DNA of 64,000 bases from Scalesia atractyloides (GCA_947069175.1 CAMTDV010000013.1:13993001-14057000); one strand, 5' to 3'; positions 10,870 to 23,960 are shown, numbered from the stretch's first letter. Translations and numbers: made by a program. Notes: a model not told the origin generated them from the letters alone.

Positions 10870-12230
10870 GTCTCCCCTCCTTTAGGGAATTTCGTCCCGA
10901 AATTTTTTCGGAGGAAGGTGTAACGAACAGGTGCGGATACTTAGTCTTCATATCACTTTCAAGTTTCCAAGTAAATTCGGCGCCACGTTTACCTTCCCAT
11001 TGAACCTTGACTATGGGAATTCGACTACGCCTAAATTGCTTGATTCCTCGATCCATGATTTCGACAGGTTTTTCCACGAAGTGCAATGTCTCGTTGATTT
11101 GAAGATCTTCGAGTGGGACTTGAAGTCCTTCTTCGGCTAGACATTTCTTTAGGTTTGAAACATGAAAAACAGGATGAACATTGTTGAGTGTTTGAGGTGG
11201 ATCCAGTCTACACGATACCTTGCCAATCCTTTCGAGAATCTTGAAAGGACCTACATAGCGAGGAGCGAGTTTGCCTTTCTTACCAAAACGAATAATACCC
11301 TTCCAAGGGGATACCTTGAGAAGCACAAGATCACCCACACTCAATTCCAAAGGTTTGCGTCTTTTATCAGCATAACTCTTTTGTCGGCTTCGAGCTTTAA
11401 GGAGATTATCACGTATTTGTAGGATCTTGTCCGTCGTCTCTTGTATTAGTTCGGGACCGGTGAGTTGTACGTCTCCGATCTCGTGCCAACAAATAGGCAA
11501 ACGGTACTTACGACCATACAATGCTTCAAATGGAGCCATTTGAATACTTGCGTGATAGCTATTGTTGTATGAGAATTCTACCAAAGGTAAGTGTGAATCC
11601 CAGTTGCCGCCAAAATCAATTACGCATGATCGAAGCATATCCTCTAGAGTTTGGATAGTACGCTCGGTTTGACTGTCAGATTAAGGATGGAAAGCGGTAC
11701 TAAGGTTCAGGCGAGTGCCAAGGGCGGATTGAAAAGTTTGCCAAAGGCGGGAAATGAAACGAGCGTCACGATCGTAAACGATGTCAATGGGCGTACCATG
11801 ACGACTGATGATCTCACTCGTGTAGATACGAGCCAATTTCTCGACTTTGTAATCTTCATGAATGGCAAGGAAATGAGCGGATTTTGTCAGAACTCTCCCA
11901 TTTCCAGACACGAATTTCGGGTTGTTCGAGTAGGCCAGAGGGACGCTGATGCTCTGCCTTGACCTTAGAACAGGTCAGACATTTTGACACATAGAGAGTG
12001 ATATCACGTTTCATTCCAGGCCACCAATAGGACGTACGAAGATCATGGTACATCTTGTCAGCGCCAAGGTGTACGGAATATCGAGATTTATGAGCTTCAT
12101 CCGTCAACGTGGTTCGAAGAGTACCACGATCAGGAATCCATATACGACCATGATAGTGTAGGATACCATTGTTCTTCTGCTCAAGAGGTGTTTCGTCACT
12201 AGTATCAGCTCAGTTTCGAGGTTGCCCTCG
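10865..12230 (-). pseudogene. Element 2 integrase and chromodomain, broken
   Basis: The zinc-binding N-domain is present (12107 downwards: HKSRYSVH, then YWWPGM, then KCLTCSKV). The next part jumps from VWKWE to LTKSAHF, a deletion of roughly 75-80 bp that removes the first catalytic Asp region. The second Asp (YDRDARF) and the Glu ([13 protein letters not shown]) remain, with CAA to TAA in the AFHPQ block near 11680. The last 257 codons (11638-10865) are open and hold the integrase C-domain and a chromodomain-like tail ([17 protein letters not shown], then [14 protein letters not shown]). The tail type is that of Tekay/Del elements. The product cannot integrate. Confidence 0.88.
10870..10884 (-). 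other. Polypurine tract of element 2
   Basis: Minus strand TAAAGGAGGGGAGAC directly before the 3' LTR. It primes plus-strand DNA synthesis in LTR elements. Confidence 0.85.
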
Positions 12231-14235
12231 TTAATGGCCGAATATTGCATCTCGAATCAGATGGTGGAAATTCTCCATGGTTTTGTGACAACGAATACTC
12301 TTCACATGAATTTTGCGACTAAGTGCATCGGCCACAACATTTGCCTTTCTAGGATGGTAACGAATGTCACAGTCGTACTCGTTTAACAGTTCCACGCAAC
12401 GACGTTGTCGCATGTTGAGGTCCTTTTGGTCAAAGATATGTTGTAGGCTCTTATGATCGGTGAAGATCGTACACTTTGTACCATAAAGGTAGTGTTGCCA
12501 TCTTTAACACAAAAACGACTGCACCAAGTTCAAGGTCGTGCGTTGTATAGTTTTTCTCATGTATCTTAAGTTGTCTCGACGCGTAAGCGATAACCTTGTC
12601 CCGTTGCGTGAGAACGCAACCAAGACCTTGGTTTGAAGCATCACAATACACGACGAAGTCGTCATTTCCATCGGGAAGGGTAAGGATAGGAGCATTACAA
12701 AGCATGCCCTTGAGTGTTTGGAAAGACTCCTCTTGCTTGGGACCCCAAACAAAAGGTTTATCTTTTTGCGTTAAGGAGGTCAAAGGAACGGCAAGCTTAG
12801 AGATGTTCGAAATGAAACGGCGATAATACCCGGCTAAACCAAGAAACTAACGAATCTCAGAAGGTGATTTAGGTGCAACCCAATTCTCAACAGCTTCAAT
12901 CTTTGCGGGGTCAACACGAATACCGAGTTCGTTGACGGTGTGACCCAAGAATTGAACCTCTTTTAGCCAAAATTCACACTTGGAGAATTTGGCATAAAGA
13001 CGTTCGGTGTGCAAAAGCGTAAGAATGAGGCGCAAATGTCGGCCATGTTCTTCTTTCGTCTTGGAGTAGATGAGAATACCGTCGATGAAAATAATAACGA
13101 TGCGATCAAGAAACGGCTTACACACGCAGTTCATCAAATCCATGAACACGGCAGGTGCGTTAGTCAAACCAAAAGGCATGACCACGAATTCTTAGTGTCC
13201 ATAGCGTGTGTGGAATGCGGTTTTGAGTACATCTTCTTCGAGAACTCGAAGTTGATGATAACCAGAGCGTAGATCAATATTTGAAAAGCACGTTGTGCCT
13301 TGTAATTGATCGAAGAGATCGTCAATGCGAGGAAGTGGATAACGGTTCTTGACTGTGAGCTTGTTGAGCTCGCGATAGTCAATACACATGCAGAATGATC
13401 CATCTTTCTTCTTGACGAAGAGTACGGGAGTGCCCCAAGGAGAAGTACTAGGACGTATAAAGCCTTTATCAAGAAGCTCTTGAAGCTGGCTTGATAGCTC
13501 TTGTATCTCCAAAGGTGCTAAACGATACGGAGCCTTCGCAAATAGGAGTTACGTCGGGGATGAGGTCAATACGAAAAACGACGGAACGAGGAGGAGGAAG
13601 ACCAGGAAGATCATTCGGAAAGACACCAGGGAACTCACAAACGACGGGAACATCACTTAGGCTTGGACCTTTATCTTCCTTATCCACAACGTGGTCCAGG
13701 AAGGCAAAGTATTCCTTGCGTAAGTATTGGTTCGCCTGAATACACGACATCAGTTTGAGACCTTTGGAAGGTTTCTCCCCATAGACGTGTAAGGAATCAC
13801 CGCTAGGAAGAGAAAGGCGAAGGAATTTTTCCGAACAAACAACTTCAGAACGAACTTGCCGAAGCCAGTCCATGCCTACTATGACGTCAAAACTACCCAC
13901 TTTCATAGGTATGAGATCAATTGAGAACTCATGACCGTTAAGATCCAAAGAACAACGAGGGAGGACAGAGTTAACAGGAACGGTCTTACCGTTAGCAACT
14001 TCAACAGCAAAAGGATCGGGAAACTTAGATCGCTCACACTTAAGCAAAGTTTTAAATTCGACGGATACAAAACTTCTATCTGCGCCAGTATCAAATAAGT
14101 AAGAAGCATAGACATGGTATACAAGGAATGTAGCAGTTATAACGTCGTTGGAACTTTGGGCTTGAGCGGAGGTAAGCACGAAAGCTCGACCTTTAGCAGG
14201 TTCAGGTTGGTGCTGCTGGTGTTGCTACTGGTTGA
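12231..14235 (-). pseudogene. Element 2 protease, reverse transcriptase and RNase H, broken
   Basis: Protease shows LFDTGADRSFVS (active-site DTGA) near 14080. RT shows [28 protein letters not shown] and MPFGLTNAP. The catalytic motif reads FIDGILIYS where FIDDILIYS is expected, so a key Asp is lost (about 13085). RNase H shows [10 protein letters not shown], then LELGA, then TDHKSLQ in another frame. Lesions: a 1-nt insertion near 13545, a TAA after RYGH near 13190, a stop near 12847 and a frameshift near 12490. These would be one gag-pol reading frame in an intact element. Confidence 0.88.
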
Positions 14236-15437
14236 GGGCGCGCTTGGGGCAAACGTTGGCGAAGTGGTTAGGGTCGCCACAGTGATAACATGCCCTAGCA
14301 GGAGTAGATTGCGGTTGAGGGCGAGGGTTAGGTGCAATGGCTAAGGGTTGCTGGTTTTGGGGTGGAGGAAAACTTCGGCAACGGTTGGATAAGTGCCCTA
14401 ATCTTTGACACTGGGCGCACTTTCGGCATGGAGTACCGACGGGATGATGGTAGAGGCAGGTAGTGCACTGAGGGTGAGATCCAGTGTAACCACGATTGGG
14501 CTGGTCGGTGCTTTGGGTAGTCGCGATGGCATTTAGTGGTGTAGGGGTAGGCGGAGTGACAACCGCATGATTTTGGATAGAAGCCTTCCGCCTCTTGTTT
14601 CGGTTTTGGTTTCTCTTTGCTTGGGAGGGAGGAGTTTAGGTAGTGGTGGTGTCGGTGATGGCTTGGTGCGCATGCTTCGTAGAGACCTTTGCATAGGCCC
14701 CTTGAAGGATGCAGTTGTGGTTAAGCTGGATGGCTATGCTAAAGGCTTCGTCGAGGGTTTTGGGGTTGGCGGCGACTACATGGTTCATGATCACCGGCGA
14801 GAGCGAACGAATAAGATTAGCAATTTCCTTGGGAACAGTATCCACATGTCCAGGTAGATGATACTCAATTGTTTGAAGCGCGTGATCAAGCTTTCGACGT
14901 TACTTCCCTGTTGAGTAAGATTCAAAAATTCGTTCTCGAGCTTTTGGGTCTCGTGGGGAGGACAGAATTGATCCTTCATGAGCTCTTTAAGCTCTTCCCA
15001 AGGTAATGTGTGAGCCGCTTCGTTGCCACGCTTATTGCGCTCGGCAGTCTACCATGAGGGCTCTCTGGCGAAAGACCCGATAGCATTGAGGGTTCGAAGG
15101 TTATCAGGACATCCGCCCTGAAGAAAGGTAAGCTCCATCGCGTCAAACTAGTTAATCATGGAAGTTACACCGTCCATGCCGGTGAATTCAACATGTTTGC
15201 AAGCCATGAGTGCTTGAACTGGTAAGACGATTTAGAAGCGTCGGTTTTCGAGTCAGCGGAGGACCTAGGAATGCCTTCGGGTTGGATGGTTTGGAGTTGG
15301 CTAACAATATCGGGGATAACACGGGCCATTTGGTTAGCCACTAGACCAACGAGGTCTTCTTTCGACATAGAGTCACCGTTGTTGCTGGATCCTCTGTTAG
15401 ACCTCTTTGACTTCTTGGAAGAGTTAGGGGAAGACAT
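14236..15437 (-). pseudogene. Element 2 gag, broken
   Basis: Starts MSSPNSSKKSKRSNRGSSNN at 15437. The capsid-like part includes FLQGGCPDNLRTLNAIGSFA, then LPWEELKELM, then FCPPHETQKLENEF. Two CCHC knuckles follow: CAQCQRLGHLSNRC and CYHCGDPNHFANVC. Stops at former Trp codons (TGG to TAG, in the INWF and PSW contexts), a frameshift near 15230 and a TAG after CPKRALNQ near 14230 break it. The knuckles and capsid fold would bind element RNA. Confidence 0.85.
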
Positions 15438-16397
15438 CTAGAGATTCGAAATAGAGTAAGAGATGAGACTTGATCATAATATAAGATAACAAGTTTTGCA
15501 TGCATGGGTATGTATAAGGGTTCACATAAGTTGCATGAGTTTAACAAATATAACCTGTATAATCACATATGAAAGCGTTATAAAGAGTATAAATTTAGTT
15601 TATTCATGAGGATTGTTTTGGATTGCGATAAACATGCGAAATAGTGTAACGTTTCCAAATGAACGAGGTAACAAGTATTAAAACACATAGAAATTGAATC
15701 TCATAAAAGAATAGGCGCATAAAACAGGGAATGGTCCAGGTAGAGAAACGTCGACAATTCCAAAGTAAATCGAAGATCCTTTCAAATTAGAGGGACGTGC
15801 TTTGGCCAATAGGTGAAATGCTCTCGTCGAGAAGCAATTAACAGCATTTTACCCTTCCAGTTACTACACGTATCTAATCGATCGAAAAATCGAAACCTTG
15901 GCGAGATTGAAAATCAAGGAATGGGACTTAATCGACAAGATGCGGGTTTTCACCCCTAACTTGACGATTTCGTACCCTAAGTGTGGTTGGTACTTACCAA
16001 ACGAAGAGCAAGTTCCGATTCGTTGGTAAGGGTCCACTAGAGTTTGAATTGGAAATTCGCCATCAAGATGTGGATTTCACTCTTAACTTGATGGTGAAAT
16101 TTCGTGCAAAAGAATAAGAATAGCGGAATCAGAGTCGTTCACCAAATTTTGAGTTTCTCGCCTATTTTAGTGAACTCGTATCGTTTGTGTTACAAGTGTC
16201 TTCAAGTCTTCAAAGTGTGTATTGTGTAAAAATGTCTTAGGAAAGACATTATGTATATGTATTAAGACCAAAAGAAAAGAGGAGAAACAAAGTAGGAAAC
16301 ATAAAGTTTTAAGCGTAAACAAGAATGGTCAAAATGGGTACTTAGAACTATAGACTAGGTTGAACATGGCAATTCTACCTAATTCCCTATTGTTATG
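15438..16397 (-). other. Element 2 untranslated leader
   Basis: Between primer binding site and gag; no ORF of note. It holds a run of short imperfect repeats around TTGGTAAG and CGAAATCG motifs (15950-16140). Confidence 0.7.
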
Positions 16398-16409
16398 GCT
16401 CTGATACCA
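16398..16409 (-). other. Primer binding site of element 2
   Basis: Minus strand TGGTATCAGAGC, an exact initiator Met-tRNA complement, three bases inside the 5' LTR. Confidence 0.9.
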
Positions 16410-16412
16410 ATC

Positions 16413-18503
16413 TGTCACACCCCAACCGATGGCGGAAACATAGGAGTGAGACGAAATAGATTGCTCATTGCTCACAACGCTAATAATGACAATATTTAAT
16501 TAAAGCCAAATTTCATTTCAATAACAATTGTTAAGTACAACATTGAAGAAAAAACATATAATACAACAAAATTGATAAAACAAATTTAGACTAAACGTCT
16601 ACTTGTGTATATCTAAGTCCTTGCTATTTTGATTTTAGAGCATCCTCTTCATCAACCTGTAATATGTTTTAAAATACAATTCAATGCAAAAGCATAGGCG
16701 AGTACACAAGTTTAAGCATAGCATACGTATACGATTAACGTTTAAACGAATCCTCATGGCAACTATGATTTTACGAGAGCATATACAAGGCATGCAATAC
16801 TACTAGCCAAACCCTTAACGCAAACACGTTGTTCTAACATGGCCTCAAGTTTATGCGATGGAGGGGGATGCGTGACTTCCTATAGCGCTATACATGTTAA
16901 ACGAAGGCTTAAAACAAGTTAATGACTAAAGTATCACATAAATAATATCCAAGATATAAGCATCACGTAAGCGTATCAAGCGTTCATGTGTATAGGATTG
17001 TTTGTGCATTTCATAAAGTTTAAGTGTTGTGGTTTTGGTATAAGTAAACATGTTACACCCAAAAAGTGTTGTAAACAAAAAGTGGGTCGAGTGTACTCAC
17101 GGTTTTGCGTAGTCTTCAACTTGACGAGTTCGCGAAGTGGGTTGACGGGTGGGACGAGCGCCAAGTTATCCTACAAGAAGAAAACTTAGGTGGGTAAGTA
17201 TTCGGATGATAACGGAGGATTTTAAGGAATTTAAAAGCAATAAAGCAGTTTATACGAGAAAGTAATCACTTAGACTTAATACTTGTTTTTGACACTATAA
17301 GACCCATCCGGGTTGATGTGATTTCATGGGTTATGATACCCATTAGAATCGTAACGAGAGTTTAAGTACATAGGTGATATAACCTAGTATCATGACGGAT
17401 GATCATTTGATCACCATCAAGAGTTCAGTTAGTACGTAAATACATATATATTACATAGTATAAGTATATCAAGAATATCATGTAGGTTCATAGAAGTCAT
17501 GCATGGAGGTAGGAGGATAACCTTCCTTTTAAAACCTCTCATATAGTTTACCAATGCGCAAGTCGTCACAAAGACAACAAGGATGGTCCTGAGTACGTTC
17601 GAACATATAAGTAAAAGACAAAAGTAAATGAAAACATCAAGTGAGACGGTGGATCGAAGTTTAGGATCGCAAAGGCTTCCAAGTGATCAAACTCTACCAA
17701 CTCAAGTCTTGTTTCGAGGACAAGCTTGGAATGATACAACACTTGTGGGTAAAACCCTAATAAAAACAAAAGAAAGTCGTTACACTTGGGACCTTAGACA
17801 TGATGATGTTCCAAGCTAGTCTTCCATGGAAGACTTATGGAAACATTCCAAAGGTATTTCCAAGTAGTAAGAAAAGGAAAGATCAAAAGAGAGAGGTGAG
17901 TTAGAACTCACTTTTTTAGGAGCTTTGATCTTTGAGAGAAGAAGATAGCTCTTTAGAGCTTTTAGAGAAGAGAAAAGAAGATTTAGGTGTGAGTTGAGAG
18001 TGAAAGGGAATGGGTATTTATAGGTAAAATAGGGGAGGTTGTTAGTTGGGGTAATTAATGCAAGAAAACCAAAATTGACCAATCCATGGGCTTGAAATGT
18101 ATTTTTCCGGATCGCGGTCCTCTCGCGGGCCGCGAGAGAGTAAAGACTTCTCGGTCGCGGGCCGCTAGAGGCCTGGCGGGGCACGAGAACTTCAAATGTT
18201 TCGGTCGCGGGGCGCGAGGCAAGGTATTCCAGAAGGTTCTCTTGTTTTTAACACTTTTAGTCTTTAAACTTTAGCTATTTTATCAATTTAGCATGTTTTA
18301 ATCGTGTATAAGCATATAATTATCGAGTGTGAAAGCGCATATAAGTATACTTTTGCGTTTAAATGCATATAAGACAAGTAAATATCAAGTATAAGTTTCA
18401 TTATGATTCAAGTCTCGCATTACAAGAAAAGAAATACGAATACAAGATCAAAATATGACAAAACTTTCTAATTATGGAAAGTATGAAAAAACGAGGCGTT
18501 ACA
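16413..18503 (-). repeat. 5' LTR of element 2
   Basis: 2091 bp, TG...CA on the minus strand. It retains TGTAAC at its start. It carries the same GC-rich patch (18110-18215) and TATA box as the 3' copy. Confidence 0.93.
18015..18022 (-). promoter_or_regulatory. TATA box of the element 2 5' LTR
   Basis: Minus strand CCTATAAATACC context, TATAAATA core, conserved in the other LTR at 10382-10389. It is the likely start of genomic RNA of element 2. Confidence 0.6.
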
Positions 18504-18934
18504 GTATAAATCCAATATAACGGACTAGTTCGCCTACCTGGGGACTAACGAAGAGAGTACGAAGTACCTATTAGGCCAAAGCATGCCACACCAAACGTCG
18601 TGTGAACTAACCCCACTTTTAGATGTCACTGTGTCTACACCTGGACACCCTCCGACTTTATACCTTGCAATCATGTTTTTACGATTTTCATTCGGGTAGC
18701 GTGAATGTAACAGGCAACCACCAATATGAACCCTACCAGAGCCCAGTAGTCATGGGGGCCCACATGACTACCAAGGCCTAGTAAGGGGACATATGGGAAC
18801 CCAAACATAAGCAAAGTCCAAGACATCCTATGGATATAGCAAATTTATTCTTCATATGTTTTGTGGATATTCATTTTATACGACACAAGGCACCTATATG
18901 TCAAACTCATACTCTCGATACGTATTCCTTGTAG
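18504..18934 (+). other. Element 1 leader, second part
   Basis: Resumes after element 2 and aligns with 36917-37365 of element 3 (ATAAATCCAATATAACGGAC shared). Non-coding. Confidence 0.75.
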
Positions 18935-20281
18935 ATGTCTTCTAGCCACTTTCATAGAGGTAGGAGATCAGGAAAATCACGTGAGCGCATGGCTACCCAA
19001 ATCGCTCAACAAATGGCCGTAATTCCCGATACAGTAATTCAAGTCCAACAAGTCCTTGCCGCTAATCCTATCCCCCCAACCAATTTAGAAGGACAAAATG
19101 TCACCAACCCTCCTCTAAACACCACTAAATGCACCTACAAGCATTTCAAATCCTACGATCCCCCGAAATACGAAGAGACTGAAGGTGTCACCGCTCTCCT
19201 CCATTGGTTTGAGGAGATGGAAAACATTTTTCTTAATTGCGACTGCCCTGATGATCGCAAGGTGCGATATGCTACTGGTCGTTTGTTCGTAGTAACACTT
19301 ACCTGGTGGAATACAAAGAAGGGCAAGCGAGGTGCTGAGGATGCTATGACTTTGACTTGGGAAGAGTTGAGGGAGATGATGACAAGACGTTTCTGTCCAA
19401 GAAGCGAAATCAAGAAATTAGAAGATGAGTTCTACTCTTTGAAACAAAAAGAGGGCGACCACACCACATACAACAAGAGATTCTTTGAGTTGAATCAGAT
19501 GGTCCCCAACTTGTTCACTCCCCTCTGCCATTTGATCGAGCACTACGTTTGGTGTCTTACTTCAAATATTCAAGACCCTGTAATAAGTACCACACCTGCA
19601 ACTTTGGAAGCAACAATGGAGTTAGCTACAGAGCTCACCGAGAACCACATTAGAAATGGAGACTTCAAGGAGGAGAAGAAGAAAGATAAAGCACCAACCG
19701 AAATCTCAAACTCAACCCAAACTGAATCCTCTTCTCAACCCACTACTAAGAGGAAGCGAGCCGGCAAAATTTCGCTGTCACTCAAACCAGTCAACCAGCT
19801 CCACAAGTCGTACCCTTCCAAGCTATCCCAATCACCCAGGTAGCACCCAACCCTACTTACTCAAATAAGAAACCTTACAATGGTCCTCACCCTCAATACA
19901 ATATCTGTTTTTACCACCATCAACCTACCACACCCTGTCGATTGTGTGCTAATTGTGGACGTTATGGTCATCTAAGTAAAACCTGTCGTACTCCAAAAAA
20001 CCAAGCTTCACTCCCTACCCAGAACATGATCCAACCCTATCAACAACCCCAACACCCCATAGTCCCATATGTTCGAGCTTGCTTTAATTGTGGCGACCCT
20101 ACCCATTTTAGAAACATGTGCCCTGGATTGGTTAACATCATAAACGCCCAAGCCCAAGCGAACCCAGTTAATCAAGCAAAATCAAGCAAACCCAACACCA
20201 CCACCAGCGAGACGAAGAGCCTACAACATCAACGTTAATCCGGTTGAAGCTAATAACGGTGTGAACGAACAACCCAACTAG
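18935..20281 (+). pseudogene. Element 1 gag, frameshifted
   Basis: ATG at 18935 (MSSSHFHRGRRSGKSRERMA). The capsid-like region is at about residues 60-230 (HWFEEMENIFLNC, WEELREMMTRRFCPRSE, YNKRFFELNQMVPNL). A frameshift near 19750 moves the reading frame. The next segment has two CCHC knuckles, CANCGRYGHLSKTC and CFNCGDPTHFRNMC. A second shift near 20190 restores the frame that ends at TAG 20279-20281. Gag packages element RNA. It closely matches gag of element 3, so both belong to one family. There is no pol after it. Confidence 0.85.
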
Positions 20282-21071
20282 CCTTCCACTACCAAGAGTC
20301 AAGACTCAACTCCAACCGTCTAGTTTTAATGTTTTCTTTAAATCTCAATCTTTGTATATCCCTGTTTTAATTTGGGAATTTATGTAACCAAGAATTTTAA
20401 TGCAAATTGATATTACTGTTTTATTTCATATCTTTACTCATTGATTTAATTTTTCATATCATCATACATCACGACGCATCTCGTTCTCACCATTTAAAGA
20501 AGTTGGGTCATGCCTCACTTTTTCATAGACTGACCCCTTCATCATAACAAACGAGAGAGGTACTGTCGTCATTCAGTCATATATTCTTTCAGATTGGGGA
20601 TTCAAGTTTTGGTTGTTGTGTTTGTTTATGTTTTGGAGTCACATAGAACTAATCATAACTTACTGACAAAGCCAATGAAAATTTGACAAGAATATGGCGG
20701 ATACGCCACTGGTACTTCCTATATATAAGAATTCTTGTCAAAGGATCAAAAGCATTGTCAGGCGGTTATGAGAAGTTCCGTGTAGGTTTTAATATCGTCA
20801 TGGTTGAAGTTTTTATCTTGTGATATAACTTTATCTTTTCAACGCATCAATTCTCTCAAAACTCTTATGCATGAGATCATACCTAGTCAATCAACTCTGT
20901 ATACCAATGTTTCCCATCTCAGGCACAAAAAAGCGATTCCTGTAGCAGGGTACTCAACCATTACTAGGAACGTTACCGCCTCAATCAAAATCCAAAACTT
21001 TATCTGGTCATGTAGACCTTTAATGTCAAATCCAAACCTCACACTCCCTTTTTCTGTTAAAAGATATTTAG
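20282..21071 (+). other. Non-coding filler in place of pol in element 1
   Basis: About 790 bp with no recognisable pol motif. It includes a 12-bp perfect inverted repeat (TTTGACAAGAAT at 20682-20693 and its complement at 20731-20742) around a TATATATAAG run. Its origin is unknown. Confidence 0.6.
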
Positions 21072-21178
21072 ATTTTAGTCAGAGTACAAAACGAGAACCT
21101 GAGTTTACTTGGGAACGTGAAGACTCAACGCGCGAGAAATACCCGCATCTTCTTCTTCCAGTTACGGCTACTACTTAA
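21072..21178 (+). pseudogene. Element 1 chromodomain tail remnant
   Basis: FSQSTKREPEFTWEREDSTR, then EKYPHLLLPV and a TAA at 21176-21178, just before the polypurine tract. It matches the last residues of pol in element 3 (GFTWEREDSMREKYPHLF). It shows that the ancestor carried a full pol and lost about 4 kb. Confidence 0.8.
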
Positions 21179-21197
21179 ATTTCGGGACGAAATTTCT

Positions 21198-21212
21198 AAA
21201 AGTAGGGGATAC
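21198..21212 (+). other. Polypurine tract of element 1
   Basis: AAAAGTAGGGGATAC directly before the 3' LTR. The same sequence precedes the LTR of element 3. Confidence 0.8.
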
Positions 21213-21384
21213 TGTAACATTCGTGTAATTCGGGTTTCAAAACCGCCCTGTTTAATAGTTAAGTATTTTTGTTTTGATATTATAAACTTATGGACATTAG
21301 AGATATAATTATTGTTATGTAATAATAATAATAGTAACAATTAAAACTAGAATTTATTAAAGAATAATATATATATAATAAAAA

Positions 21385-22460
21385 GGAATCAACCGGAGTC
21401 GAACCCGGGTCAACCGGGGATATACACACACCAAACACCACTACACCACACGCACACTTGTGCTATAACCGAAACCATTTAAGTCTTATATTAAAGACCC
21501 GCTTAAACCTGCAAATTCGAAATCATCAAGATCTGTAACCGCTCATCTCATAAATTGAATTCAAAAACCTTGAATACGGTTGTGAAAACTGAAAAATTAC
21601 CATAAAACAGTTACCAAATTTGAGATCATGACCAATTCAAACCAGAAACCGTTTTGAGAATTAAGAAAATTTAAAGCTTGAAACCAAAAAATTTAATCAT
21701 CCAGCTTATAAATTCTACCTCAATCATTTGTTGAGCTCGCTCATTTCCTCTCGAGAACCTATTATGCTCTCTGATCAAGTGACTCTGTCTGTCGCCGGAT
21801 TCTACCTCTCGCCAGATTTACGCCGCAAAAACCGAACGATTCCGTTGTGGGAACAATCTTTTATATACTGTGTTTTTTAGATAAACCTTATATATTTTTG
21901 TAATTATCGCGAATCAATATATATTGTTAAAACGTTATCTAATCAAGAAGTTTTCAGAATCGGAGATCATGTTCTGAGTCGTGTCTAATGAAAAAGATGA
22001 TGTTTGATCAAATGGTTAAATATATTAAGAAACCGGTTTATAACCGGGTTAGACACACAGTCCAATGGTGGACTGTGTGCAATTACACACGTAAGACACG
22101 GGTTCGATTCGCGCATATGAACAGTTTTCAGAAATTCAAATTCTTTTTTTTAAAGCTACACAGAGCACCCTGTGTAAGTTCATAAGATTAATAAAAATGG
22201 TAAAACAAATTGGTTAGACACCCAGCCCAACCGGTTGGGCTGGGTGCAAACCATCGCAGAGGATCCGGGTTCGAATCATGTAGGGGGTGCCGGTTGTTTG
22301 ATTTTAAAACCTTTTTAACTAAGGTTATTTCTAGATTAACATAACAAGTATATAAATATAATAAAAATCATGGTTCTAACGGGTTAGACACGTAGCTCAG
22401 TTGGAAGAGCTGCGTGCACGCAACCGAGAGGTCACGAGTTCGAGCCTCACCACACGCATC
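21385..22460 (+). other. tRNA-like modules, set 1 of LTR2
   Basis: Antisense module 21385-21462, M1 22047-22113, M2 22212-22291 (perfect palindrome 22219-22246) and M3 22382-22460. Order, orientation and spacing are as in the 5' LTR. Confidence 0.6.
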
Positions 22461-22888
22461 CGATTCCACCCCAGAACCGGTCAGGTCTCTCCTGTCAGAT
22501 CTGACAACATTTTTTTATATTATTTTATTTTTATTATATCTATTTATTTTACTTATATATTTAAATTTTAGTTAAAAATCAATTAAAAATAGTTAAAACA
22601 CAATTTCAGAGGTTTTAAAATCTCCATAAAACCCACAAAAAATAACCTAAAAATTTAACAAAAATATTAAATTTAAATATTAATTTGTTTATATTTATCA
22701 AATTATCGTATTATTATTTAGGGTTAGCTTTCGTTCGTCGATCAAATCCTCAGTTCGTGCGCATCTTTCGCCAATCAAGAAAACGCACCCACCAAACACC
22801 GCTACACCACACGCACACTTGTGTAATAATAATAATAGTAACAATTAAAACTAGAATTTATTAAAGAATAATATATATATAATAAAAA

Positions 22889-23960
22889 GGAATCAACCGG
22901 AGTCGAACCCGGGTCAACCGGGGATATACACACACCAAACACCACTACACCACACGCACACTTGTGCTATAACCGAAACCATTTAAGTCTTATATTAAAG
23001 ACCCGCTTAAACCTGCAAATTTGAAATCATCAAGATCTGTAACCGCTCATCTCATAAATTGATTCAAAAACCTTGAATACGGTTGTGAAAACTGAAATTA
23101 ACAGAAAACAGTTACCGAATTTGAGATCATGACCAATTAAAACCAGAAACCGTTTTGAGAATTAAAGAAATTTAAAGCTTGAAACCGAAAACTTTAATCA
23201 TCCAGCCTATAAATTCTACCTCAATCATTTGTTGAACTCGCTCATTTCTTCTCGAAAACTATTCTGCTCTCTGATCAAGTGACTCTATCTGTCGCCGGAA
23301 TTCTACCTGTCACCTGATTTACGCCGCAAAAACCGAACGATTTCGTTATGGTAACAATCTTTTATATACTGTGTTTTTTTAGATAAACCTTATATATTCT
23401 TGTAATTATCACGAATCAATATATATTGTTAAAACGTAATCCAATCAAGAAGTTTTCAGAATCGGAGATCATGTTCTGAGTCATGTTCTAATGAAGAAGA
23501 TGATGTTTGATCAATGGTTAAATATATTAAGAAACCGGGTTATAACCGGGTTAGACACACAGTCCAATGGTGGACTGTGTGCAATTACACACGTAAGACA
23601 CGGGTTCGATTCGCGCATATGAACGGTTTTCAAAAATTCAAATTCTTTTTTTAAGCTACGCAGAGCACCCTGTGTAAGTTCATAATATTAATAAAAACGG
23701 TAAAACAAATGGGTTAGACACCCAGCCCAACCGGTTGAGCTGGGTGCAAACCATCACAGAGGATCCGGGTTCAAATCATGTAGGGGGTGCCGGTTGTTTG
23801 ATTTTAAAACCTTTTTAACTAAGGTTATCTCTAGATTAACATAACAAGTATATAAGTATAATAAAAATCATGGTTCTAACGGGTTAGACACGTAGCTCAG
23901 TTGGAAGAGCTGCGTGCACGCAGCCGAGAGATCACGAGTTCGAGCCTCACCACACGCATC
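22889..23960 (+). other. tRNA-like modules, set 2 of LTR2
   Basis: Antisense module 22889-22966, M1 23549-23615, M2 23712-23791 (one mismatch in the palindrome 23719-23746) and M3 23882-23960. It lies in the more diverged half of LTR2. Confidence 0.6.

Larger units (their letters stand above)
8777..18503 (-). mobile_element. Gypsy element 2, Tekay-like chromovirus, full length but defective
   Basis: On the minus strand the LTRs start TGTAACGCCTCG (5') or TATAACGCCTCG (3') and end GGTTGGGGTGTGACA. Flanking ATATA (8772-8776) and GTATA (18504-18508) are a 5-bp target duplication with one change. Primer binding site, gag, PR, RT, RNase H, integrase, chromodomain and polypurine tract are in the canonical order. 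The two LTRs differ only at scattered positions and small indels, so the insertion is fairly recent. The coding part nonetheless carries many lesions, and it sits inside the leader of element 1. Confidence 0.92.
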
